The position numbers were made by a program, and so were the translations under genes. Below are positions 57,089 to 64,000 of a stretch of 64,000 nucleotides of DNA, piece by piece. The notes beneath the pieces are model-generated. The model saw only the letters and a list, made by a program, of their open reading frames with translations. It was not told the DNA's origin and ran no database searches. Within the stretch, counting starts at the first letter, position 1. The number at the start of each line of letters is the position of its first letter. Source of the stretch: an uncultured Eubacteriales bacterium (GTDB lineage Bacteria; Bacillota; Clostridia; Oscillospirales; Oscillospiraceae). The stretch spans positions 29,287 to 93,286 of the forward strand of contig CAKTLJ010000006.1 of NCBI GenBank assembly GCA_934572535.1. The letters run 5' to 3'.

Positions 57089-58420
57089 ATGGGCAAATAC
57101 ACCAAAGAAGACATCATCCGCATGGTGGAGGAAGACGGCGTTGACTTCCTCCGTATGCAGTTTACCGATATGTTCGGCCAGTCCAAGAACGTGGCCATCA
57201 CCGCCTCTCAGATCGAGAAGGCCCTGAACAACCAGATCTCCATCGACGGCTCCTCCATCGAGGGCTTCACCCGCATCCACGAATCCGACCAGTACCTGCA
57301 CCCCGACCTGGACAGCTACGCCATCCTGTCCTGGTACGAGAGCAAGGGCAAGGTCGCCCGGCTTCTCTGCGACGTGTGCAACCCCGACGGCTCCCCCTTC
57401 ATCGGCGACCCCAGAGGCGCTTTGAAGCGCGTCCTGGCCCGGGCGGCGGAGATGGGCTACACCTTCAACGTAGGCCCCGAGTGTGAGTTCTTCCTCTTCG
57501 AGCTGGACAAGGACGGCAAGCCCACCACCAAGACCGGCGACGAGGCCGGCTACTTCGACCTGGGCCCCATCGACCACGGCGACTACACCCGCCGGGAGAT
57601 CTGCCTGGCCCTGGAGGCCCTCGGCTTTGAGATCGAAGCCTCCCACCACGAGTGCGCCGCCGGTCAGCACGAGATCGACTTCAAGTACGCCGACGCCCTC
57701 ACCGCCGCTGACAACATCATCACCTTCAAGCAGACCGTGAAGAAGATCGCCTATGCCAACGGCCTGCACGCCACCTTCATGCCCAAGCCCATCTACGGGG
57801 TGGCGGGCAACGGGATGCACATCAACATGTCCCTGTTCAAGGACGGCGAGAACGTCTTCTTCGATCCCGACGGCAACCGCCGCCTGTCCAAGGACGCCTA
57901 CCACTTCATCGCCGGTCTGCTGGCCCACGTGAAGGCCATGACCGCCATCACCAACCCCCTGGTCAACTCCTACAAGCGGCTGGTCCCCGGCTACGAGGCC
58001 CCCTGCTACCTGGCCTGGTCGGCCTCCAACCGCTCCGCCCTCATCCGCATCCCCTCCGCCCGCGGCAAGTCCACCCGGGTCGAGCTGCGCAACCCCGACC
58101 CCTCCTGCAACCCCTACCTGGCCCTGGCCGTCTGCCTGGCCGCCGGTCTGGACGGCATCGAGCGGGAGCTGGAGCCGCCGGAGGAGATCACCGAGAACAT
58201 CTTCGACATGGACGCCACCGCCCGCGCCGCCAACGGCATCGAGGACCTGCCCAGCTCCCTGGAGCACGCCCTCTTCGCCCTGGAGAAGGACCCCCTGATC
58301 CAGTCCGTCCTCGGTCCCCACATCTATCCCCAGTACATGACCGGCAAGAAGAAGGAGTGGGAAGAATACTGCACCCGCGTCTCCAGCTGGGAGGTCGCAA
58401 AGTATATGGTGACGTACTGA
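57089..58420 (+). CDS. glnA: Glutamine synthetase type I
   Basis: A 443-residue enzyme forming glutamine from glutamate, ammonia and ATP. It starts GKYTKEDIIRMVEEDGVDFLRMQFTDMFGQSKNVAI. Motifs: DGSSIEGFTRIHESD, VGPECEFFLF (metal Glu), AAGQHEIDFKYADAL, HATFMPKPIYGVAGNGMHINMSLF, NPLVNSYKRLVPGYEAPCYLAWSASNRSALIRIP and the Arg/Glu stretch STRVELRNPDPSCNPYLA. The length of 443 and lack of the C-terminal adenylylation motif fit the GSI-alpha form of Firmicutes, controlled by feedback and GlnR-like proteins. The ribosome site AAAGGAG lies 11 bases upstream, a little far. Confidence 0.97.
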   Translation: MGKYTKEDIIRMVEEDGVDFLRMQFTDMFGQSKNVAITASQIEKALNNQISIDGSSIEGFTRIHESDQYLHPDLDSYAILSWYESKGKVARLLCDVCNPDGSPFIGDPRGALKRVLARAAEMGYTFNVGPECEFFLFELDKDGKPTTKTGDEAGYFDLGPIDHGDYTRREICLALEALGFEIEASHHECAAGQHEIDFKYADALTAADNIITFKQTVKKIAYANGLHATFMPKPIYGVAGNGMHINMSLFKDGENVFFDPDGNRRLSKDAYHFIAGLLAHVKAMTAITNPLVNSYKRLVPGYEAPCYLAWSASNRSALIRIPSARGKSTRVELRNPDPSCNPYLALAVCLAAGLDGIERELEPPEEITENIFDMDATARAANGIEDLPSSLEHALFALEKDPLIQSVLGPHIYPQYMTGKKKEWEEYCTRVSSWEVAKYMVTY

Positions 58421-58435
58421 GCAGTGCGCCGCCCG

Positions 58436-58480
58436 AAACCGGGAGAAACCGAACCCTCTGGCTTCCCCCGGTTTTTTTCG
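58436..58480 (+). terminator. Terminator after glnA
   Basis: AAACCGGG (58436-58443) pairs with CCCGGTTT (58467-58474) around a 23-base loop, followed by TTTTC. The stem is short but the T-run is clear. Confidence 0.6.
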
Positions 58481-58597
58481 GAAGTGGATGGATATTTATT
58501 CGTATATTCGTCATTTTATGGATATTCCTTCGGCATTCTCCCCAAAAACAACGAAAAAATACCCGCGTTGTTTTCTGCCGCTTTTTCGCGCAACACA

Positions 58598-58626
58598 TTG
58601 ACGGGAGGCAAACTTTCCGGTATACT
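58598..58626 (+). promoter_or_regulatory. Promoter of carA-carB
   Basis: TTGACG (58598-58603), 17 bases, TATACT (58621-58626). About 75 bases of leader follow; no PyrR-type attenuator was recognised. Confidence 0.75.
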
Positions 58627-58708
58627 TAAATGTTAGAAATCAAGTTGATCGCACGAAGCATACAGTGAGCAACCGTTCAATTCCTGTATTTATGGATGGA
58701 GGGACACG

Positions 58709-59782
58709 ATGAAAAAAGCATATCTCTACTTAGAAAACGGTCAGGTCCTGGAGGGCAAATGTTTTGGCGCCTCCGGCACCGCCATGGGGGAGCTGGTCTT
58801 CACCACCGGCATCACCGGCTGCGTGGAAAGCCTGACCGACCCCAGCTACTACGGGCAGCTGGTGATCTACACTTTCCCCCAGCTGGCCAACTACGGCATC
58901 TGTCTGGCAGACAAGGAAAGCCCCAAGTCTCAGATGGGCGGCGTGGTGGTCCGCGAATACTGCGAGGAGCCCTCCAACTTCCGATGTGACGAATCTGTGG
59001 ATTCCTTCCTGAAGGCCCAGAACGTGGTGGGCATCGCCGGGGTGGACACCCGTATGCTGACCCAGATGATCCGCGACAACGGCGTGATGAACGCGATCAT
59101 CACCACCGAGGAGGCCAAGCCCGACCTGGAGGCGCTGAAGGCCTTCCGCGTCGTCCAGTCCGTGGAGAACACCAGCGACACGCAGGTCCACGAGCTTCTC
59201 CCCGAGGGCGAGGCCAAGTTCTCCGTGGCCCTCATCGACTACGGGGCCAAGCAGTCCATCGCCAACAGCCTGCTGGCCCGGGGCTGCAAGGTCACGGTCT
59301 ACCCCTACAACACCCCCGCGGAGGACATCCTGGCCGCCAAGCACGACGGCGTGATGCTCTCCAACGGCCCCGGCGACCCCGCCGACAACCCCTTCTGCAT
59401 CCAGCAGATCCAAGCGCTCTTCGGCAAGCTCCCCATGTTCGGCATCTGCCTGGGTCACCAGATGATGGCGCTGGCCGCCGGTGCCAGGACCGTCAAGCTG
59501 AAGTTCGGCCACCGGGGCGCCAACCAGCCCGTCAAGGACCTGGAGAGCGACACGGTGCTCATCTCCACCCAGAACCACGGCTACGCGGTGGACGCCGACT
59601 CCCTGGCCGGGACCGAGGGCAAGCTGCGCTTCGTCAACGTCAACGACGGCACCTGCGAAGGCGTGGACTACCCCGCCTACCGCGCCTTCTCCCTACAGTT
59701 CCACCCCGAGGCTCACGGCGGTCCGCTGGATTGCCAGACTGCCTTTGACCGCTTTGTTGACACGATGAAGGAGGGTTTCTAA
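58709..59782 (+). CDS. carA: Carbamoyl-phosphate synthase small (glutaminase) subunit
   Basis: A 357-residue subunit that frees ammonia from glutamine and channels it to CarB. It starts KKAYLYLENGQVLEGKCFGASGTAMGELVFTTGITGCVESLTDPSYYGQ. The class I amidotransferase shows the nucleophile in MFGICLGHQMMALAAG and the His/Glu pair in FSLQFHPEAHGGPLD. The length is normal. A GGAGGG site precedes ATG 58709. The stop codon shares one base with the carB start (TAATG). Confidence 0.96.
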   Translation: MKKAYLYLENGQVLEGKCFGASGTAMGELVFTTGITGCVESLTDPSYYGQLVIYTFPQLANYGICLADKESPKSQMGGVVVREYCEEPSNFRCDESVDSFLKAQNVVGIAGVDTRMLTQMIRDNGVMNAIITTEEAKPDLEALKAFRVVQSVENTSDTQVHELLPEGEAKFSVALIDYGAKQSIANSLLARGCKVTVYPYNTPAEDILAAKHDGVMLSNGPGDPADNPFCIQQIQALFGKLPMFGICLGHQMMALAAGARTVKLKFGHRGANQPVKDLESDTVLISTQNHGYAVDADSLAGTEGKLRFVNVNDGTCEGVDYPAYRAFSLQFHPEAHGGPLDCQTAFDRFVDTMKEGF

Positions 59783-62700
59783 TGCCGAAGGATACTTCCA
59801 TTAAAAAAGCGCTCGTGATCGGCTCCGGCCCCATTGTCATTGGCCAGGCCGCCGAGTTTGACTACGCCGGCACCCAGGCTTGCCGGGTGCTCCACCAGGA
59901 GGGCGTCGAGACCATCCTGGTCAACTCCAACCCCGCGACCATTATGACCGACAACGCCATGGCCGACGCGGTCTATCTGGAGCCTCTGACCACCGAGACC
60001 ATCAAGCGGATCATCCAGGAGACCAAGCCCGACAGCCTGCTGGCCGGTCTGGGCGGCCAGACCGGTCTGACCATCGCCATGGAGCTGGCGCACGAGGGCT
60101 TCCTGGCGGCCAACAACGTCCGCCTCATCGGCACCAACGCCGACGCCATCGACAAGGCCGAAGACCGCCAGCTCTTCAAGGACGCCATGGCCCGCATCGG
60201 CCAGCCCACCATCCCCTCCGACACCGCCAACGATGTGGAGGCCTGCGTGGCCATTGCCGACCGCATCGGCTACCCCGTCATCGTCCGGCCCGCCTTCACC
60301 CTGGGCGGCGGCGGCGGCGGCGTGGCCTACAACGAGGAGGAGCTGCGCGAGAAGGCCTCCGTGGGCCTGGACTACTCCCCCATCACCCAGGTCCTCATCG
60401 AAAAGTACATTTTCGGCTGGAAGGAGATCGAGTTCGAGGCCATGCGGGACCACAAGGGCACCGCCATCACCATCTGCTCCATGGAGAACTTCGACCCCGT
60501 GGGCATCCACACCGGCGACTCCATCGTGGTGGCCCCCGCCCTGACCCTGGGCGACAAGGAGTACCAGATGCTCCGCTCCGCCGCGCTGAAGATCATCGAG
60601 GAGCTGGGCATCGAGGGCGGCTGCAACTGCCAGTTCGCCCTGAACCCCGAGAGCTTCGAGTACGCCGTCATCGAGGTCAACCCCCGCGTGTCCCGCTCCT
60701 CCGCCCTGGCCTCCAAGGCCACCGGCTACCCCATCGCCAAGGTCACCGCCAAGATCGCCCTGGGGTACACGCTGGATGAGATCCGCAACGACGTCACCGG
60801 CGAGACCTTCGCCTGCTTCGAGCCTGCCGTGGACTACGTGGTCTGCAAGTTCCCCAAGTGGCCCTTTGACAAGTTCCACGGGGCCAGCCGCAAGCTCGGC
60901 TCCCAGATGAAGGCCACCGGCGAGGTCATGTCCATCGAGCACACCTTCGAGGCCGCCCTGATGAAGGCCGTCCGCGGCGCGGAGATCAAGCTGGACAGCC
61001 TCCGCCGCGCCGACACCTCCGGCAGATCCCTGGACGAGCGCCTGGCCTCCATGGACGACCTGCGCCTGTTCACCGTCTTTGAGGCGCTGGAGCAGGGCGT
61101 GTCCGTGGACCACATCTACGATGTGACCCGGATCGACAGATGGTTCATCCACAAGATCAAGAACCTGGTGGACTTCGAGGCCGACGTCGCCAAGAACGGC
61201 ATCGACGCGGCGCGCTACCTGCAAGGCAAGAAATACGGCTACCCTGACAAGGTCCTCGCGCGGCTGGCCGGTGTGGAGGAGGCCTCCCTGCCCCACCGCT
61301 TCCCCAGCTACAAGATGGTGGACACCTGCGCCGCCGAGTTCCAGGCCCGGACCCCCTATTTCTACTCCACCTACGACGACGCCTGCGACGCCCGCTCCTT
61401 CCCCCGCTCCGGCAAGGATACCGTCATCGTCCTCGGCTCCGGCCCCATCCGCATCGGCCAGGGCATCGAGTTTGACTACAGCTCCGTCCACTGCGTCCAG
61501 ACCCTGAAGCAGCTGGGCTACGACGTGGTCATCATCAACAACAACCCCGAGACCGTCTCCACCGACTACGACACCGCCGACCGCCTCTACTTCGAGCCGC
61601 TCTCCCCCGAGGACGTCATGGGCGTCATCGAGGTCGAGCACCCCATCGGCGTGGTGGTCGCCTTCGGCGGCCAGACGGCCATCTCCCTGACCGACTTCCT
61701 GGATAAGCAGGGCATCCCCATCCTGGGCACCTCTGCCGACGGCATCGACATGGCCGAGGACCGCGGCCGCTTCGACGCGCTGCTGGAGTCCATGAACTTC
61801 CGCCGCCCCAAGGGCATGAGCGTCACCACCCTGGAGGAGGCCCTCAACGCCGCCGAGGAGCTGACCTACCCCGTCCTGCTCCGCCCGTCCTACGTCATCG
61901 GCGGCCAGAACATGGTCATCGCCCACGACCGGGGCGACGTGGAGAAGTACATGAACGTCATCCTCTCCGGCGGCTTCCGCAACGACGTGCTGGTGGACAA
62001 ATACATGCCCGGCACCGAGATCGAGGTGGACGTGATCTCCGACGGCGTGGACGTGCTGATGCCCGGCATCATGGAGCACATTGAGCGGGCCGGTGTCCAC
62101 TCCGGCGACTCCATCGCCGTCTACCCGCCCTACACCCTCACCGACAAGATGATGCAGGTCGTGGTGGACTGCTCCCAGAAGCTGGCGCTGGCGCTGGGCA
62201 CCAAGGGCCTGGTGAACATCCAGTACCTGATCTACCACGGCGAGCTCTTCGTCATCGAGGTCAACCCCAGAGCCTCCCGCACCATCCCCTACCTGTCCAA
62301 GGTCACCGGCGTGCCCATGGTGGACCTGGCCACCAAGATCATGATGGGCGCCAGCCTGAAGGAGCTGGGCTACGGCAGCGGCCTGTGGAAGATCCCGCCC
62401 TATTACGCCGTCAAGGTCCCTGTCTTCTCCTTCGAGAAGATCACCGACGCCAACTCCATGCTCGGCCCCGAGATGAAGTCCACCGGCGAGGTCCTGGGCC
62501 TGGGCCGCACCTTCAACGAGGCCATGTTCAAGGGGCTGGCCGCCGCCGGGTACCGGCACTACAACGGCAAGGGCGTTCTCATCAGCGTGGAGAACCACGA
62601 GCTGCCCGATGTCGTGCGCCTGGCCAAGAAGTTCGACGACATGGGGATGCCCATGTACGCCACCCGCGACACCGCCGAGACCATCCGCAGCCTGGGCATC

Positions 62701-63807
62701 CAGGTCACCGAGATCCCCCACATCCTGCCCGGCACCGACGCCTTCCAGCTCATGGAGGCGGGCAAGATCGGCCTGATCATCTACACCGGCGCGCTGTACG
62801 ACGACACCCTGTCCGACTACATCGAGCTGCACCGGGAGGCCATCCGCCACTCCATCGCCTCCATCACCTCTCTGGACACCGCCAACGCCATGGCCGACAT
62901 GATGGCCAGCAAGTTCCACCTGAACAACACCGAGCTGGTGGACCTGAACAACATGCGCAAGGAGCGCCAGCTCCTGCCCTTCGCCAAGATGCAGGGCTGC
63001 GGCAACGACTACATCTTCTTCGACAACCGCGACGGCAAAATCTCCAGCCCCGGCTCCCTGTGCGTGAGCGTCTGCGACCGGCACTACGGCATCGGCGGCT
63101 ACGGCATCGTCCTCATTGAGAACTCCGACGTGGCCGACGCCAGGATGCGCATCTTCAACCGCGACGGCACCGAGGGCAAGATGGCCGGCAACAGCATCCG
63201 CTGCGTGGGCAAGTACCTCTACGACAAGGGCATCGTCAAGAAGGAATACATGACCATCGAGACCGCCGGCGGGATCAACCGCCTGGTGCTCTACATCCGC
63301 AACGGCAAGGCCAACACCGTCAGCGTGGGCATGGGCAAGGCCGACCTGCTCACCAGCAGCCTGCCCACCACCCTGCCCGGCAACACCATCGTCAACCGCC
63401 CCGTGGAGATCGCCGACGGGACCTATCACATCACCTGCGCCTCCATCGGCAACCCCCACTGCGTGGTCTTCTGCGAGAATCCCTCCGCCCTGGACCTGGA
63501 GACCATCGGGCCCAAGTTTGAGCACGCGGAATACTTCCCCGAGCGGATCAACACCGAGTTCGTGCGCATCGTCAACAACGACACGCTGCGTATGCGCGTC
63601 TACGAGCGGGGCAACGGCGAGACCGTGGCCTGCGGCACCGGCGCCTGCGCCGCCGTCATCGCAGCCACCGAGAACGGCTTTTTGAAGAAGGGCCGGGACA
63701 TCACCGTCAAGCTGGTCGGCGGCGACCTGACCGTCAACTACACCGACGAGGAGGTCCTCCTGACCGGCGACGCCGTGCTGGTCTACGAGGGCGTGGTCGA
63801 GTACTGA
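59782..63807 (+). CDS. carB: CarB-DapF fusion: carbamoyl-phosphate synthase large subunit with C-terminal diaminopimelate epimerase-like domain
   Basis: One uninterrupted frame of 1341 residues. Residues 1 to about 1062 are a full CarB: IKKALVIGSGPIVIGQAAEFDYAGTQA, first ATP-grasp (to about 400), oligomerisation domain, second synthetase half beginning DTVIVLGSGPIRIGQGIEFDYSSVH, and the MGS-like allosteric domain ending MADMMASKFHLNNTELVDL. From about 1065 a complete DapF fold follows: LPFAKMQGCGNDYIFFDN, FNRDGTEGKMAGNSIRCVGKYL, SIGNPHCVVF, INTEFVRIVN, ETVACGTGACAAV. About 277 residues, the normal DapF length. The second catalytic Cys is present (1284), but the first (in DapF usually CGNxxRC) is Ala1135. 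Normal CarB is about 1070 residues. The call of both halves is firm; activity of the epimerase half is doubtful. Confidence 0.95.
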   Translation: MPKDTSIKKALVIGSGPIVIGQAAEFDYAGTQACRVLHQEGVETILVNSNPATIMTDNAMADAVYLEPLTTETIKRIIQETKPDSLLAGLGGQTGLTIAMELAHEGFLAANNVRLIGTNADAIDKAEDRQLFKDAMARIGQPTIPSDTANDVEACVAIADRIGYPVIVRPAFTLGGGGGGVAYNEEELREKASVGLDYSPITQVLIEKYIFGWKEIEFEAMRDHKGTAITICSMENFDPVGIHTGDSIVVAPALTLGDKEYQMLRSAALKIIEELGIEGGCNCQFALNPESFEYAVIEVNPRVSRSSALASKATGYPIAKVTAKIALGYTLDEIRNDVTGETFACFEPAVDYVVCKFPKWPFDKFHGASRKLGSQMKATGEVMSIEHTFEAALMKAVRGAEIKLDSLRRADTSGRSLDERLASMDDLRLFTVFEALEQGVSVDHIYDVTRIDRWFIHKIKNLVDFEADVAKNGIDAARYLQGKKYGYPDKVLARLAGVEEASLPHRFPSYKMVDTCAAEFQARTPYFYSTYDDACDARSFPRSGKDTVIVLGSGPIRIGQGIEFDYSSVHCVQTLKQLGYDVVIINNNPETVSTDYDTADRLYFEPLSPEDVMGVIEVEHPIGVVVAFGGQTAISLTDFLDKQGIPILGTSADGIDMAEDRGRFDALLESMNFRRPKGMSVTTLEEALNAAEELTYPVLLRPSYVIGGQNMVIAHDRGDVEKYMNVILSGGFRNDVLVDKYMPGTEIEVDVISDGVDVLMPGIMEHIERAGVHSGDSIAVYPPYTLTDKMMQVVVDCSQKLALALGTKGLVNIQYLIYHGELFVIEVNPRASRTIPYLSKVTGVPMVDLATKIMMGASLKELGYGSGLWKIPPYYAVKVPVFSFEKITDANSMLGPEMKSTGEVLGLGRTFNEAMFKGLAAAGYRHYNGKGVLISVENHELPDVVRLAKKFDDMGMPMYATRDTAETIRSLGIQVTEIPHILPGTDAFQLMEAGKIGLIIYTGALYDDTLSDYIELHREAIRHSIASITSLDTANAMADMMASKFHLNNTELVDLNNMRKERQLLPFAKMQGCGNDYIFFDNRDGKISSPGSLCVSVCDRHYGIGGYGIVLIENSDVADARMRIFNRDGTEGKMAGNSIRCVGKYLYDKGIVKKEYMTIETAGGINRLVLYIRNGKANTVSVGMGKADLLTSSLPTTLPGNTIVNRPVEIADGTYHITCASIGNPHCVVFCENPSALDLETIGPKFEHAEYFPERINTEFVRIVNNDTLRMRVYERGNGETVACGTGACAAVIAATENGFLKKGRDITVKLVGGDLTVNYTDEEVLLTGDAVLVYEGVVEY

Positions 63808-63833
63808 TCCCCCGAAGCGCACCCGAAAAAAAC

Positions 63834-63865
63834 ACGCTCCCCCGGTCTGCGGACCGGGGGAGCGT
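63834..63865 (+). terminator. First hairpin after carB-dapF
   Basis: A 14-base perfect stem (ACGCTCCCCCGGTC and complement, four-base loop). No T-run follows, but it is very stable. Confidence 0.65.
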
Positions 63866-63875
63866 TCGTCTGCAT

Positions 63876-63907
63876 AAAAAGAAGGAGGCCGAAGCCTCCT
63901 TCTTTTT
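63876..63907. terminator. Bidirectional terminator between carB-dapF and the partial gene at the right edge
   Basis: AAAAAGAAGGAGGC and GCCTCCTTCTTTTT form a 14-pair stem around CGAA, with T-runs on both strands. Confidence 0.9.
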
Positions 63908-63921
63908 GCGTAGGATCTAAA

Positions 63922-64000
63922 TCACTTGCCCACGTTTCCGCCGGTGGCGGAGTTGGCGTCGGACCACTCCTTCTCGAAGGCCGCCCAATCGCGGGTCTTC
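63922..64000 (-). CDS. C-terminal end of an unidentified protein (partial)
   Basis: The last 25 codons of a minus-strand frame read KTRDWAAFEKEWSDANSATGGNVGK and stop 15 bases before a strong terminator. The frame runs off the right edge. Too little is visible to name the family; the terminator position supports a real gene. Confidence 0.55.
   Translation of the reverse strand, partial: KTRDWAAFEKEWSDANSATGGNVGK

Noticed and set aside
59779..63822. A 1347-codon minus-strand frame opposite carB-dapF.
   Set aside because: Antisense shadow; the plus strand encodes an unmistakable enzyme over the full length.

Overview
The window is a GC-rich (estimated by eye, not counted) chromosomal segment of a low-GC-lineage Gram-positive type bacterium, most likely a Clostridia member of the Oscillospiraceae (inference). 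Support comes from WalRK-YycHI, PolC-type replicase, Mini-RNase III, RqcH/NFACT, Firmicutes-style rpmG-secE-nusG-rplKA-rplJL order, CotH, a sporulation-type D-Ala-D-Ala carboxypeptidase, PadR and an acyl-CoA dehydrogenase of butyrate-producer type. No phage, insertion sequence, CRISPR array or tRNA was seen.

Layout. 0-4.7 kb: nudix-walR-walK-yycH-yycI operon (minus). 4.8-10.3 kb: a small unknown gene, murA, rlmH, a phosphohexomutase and dacF (plus). 10.3-21.1 kb: PadR with a HAAS-FtsW/RodA-like fusion, a cysteine desulfurase, DUF1934-argS, an unknown 138-residue protein, mrnC-rqcH, an unknown protein, and ruvX-udp-DUF1847. 21.2-25.0 kb: a translation/transcription operon (rpmG, secE, nusG, rplK, rplA, then rplJ, rplL) with RNA regulatory leaders. 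25.1-35.6 kb: the classic pyrH-frr-uppS-cdsA-dxr-rseP-ispG-polC run (minus). 35.9-44.5 kb: a compositionally different accessory block with two sodium:solute symporters, two ~50-residue membrane peptides, an amidohydrolase, a GAF-LuxR regulator, an ArsB/NhaD-like carrier and an unknown 190-residue protein. 44.9-48.4 kb: acyl-CoA dehydrogenase, MATE pump, cytidylate-kinase-like protein. 48.5-53.9 kb: RNase P RNA, then CotH-DUF4956-VTC with its own two-component system. 54-63.9 kb: nadE, glmS, glnA, carA and a carB that is fused in frame to a diaminopimelate epimerase domain.

How the genes work together. Cell-wall and envelope supply is a recurring theme: WalRK, MurA, DacF, the SEDS-like protein, UppS, CdsA, isoprenoid steps Dxr/IspG, GlmS and the DapF domain. 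Nitrogen and glutamine flow links GlnA, GlmS, NadE, CarA and CarB.

The most interesting items are: (1) the CarB-DapF fusion whose epimerase half lacks the first catalytic cysteine; (2) a 16-codon aromatic-rich leader peptide followed immediately by an intrinsic terminator ahead of rpmG-secE-nusG-rplKA; (3) the CotH-DUF4956-VTC cluster with 11-bp-spaced direct repeats overlapping a weak -35, next to an OmpR-type regulator; (4) the PadR/HAAS-SEDS pair; (5) the symporter/amidohydrolase island with overlapping micro-genes. Nothing was searched against databases; all family names rest on recognition of motifs in the translated sequence.
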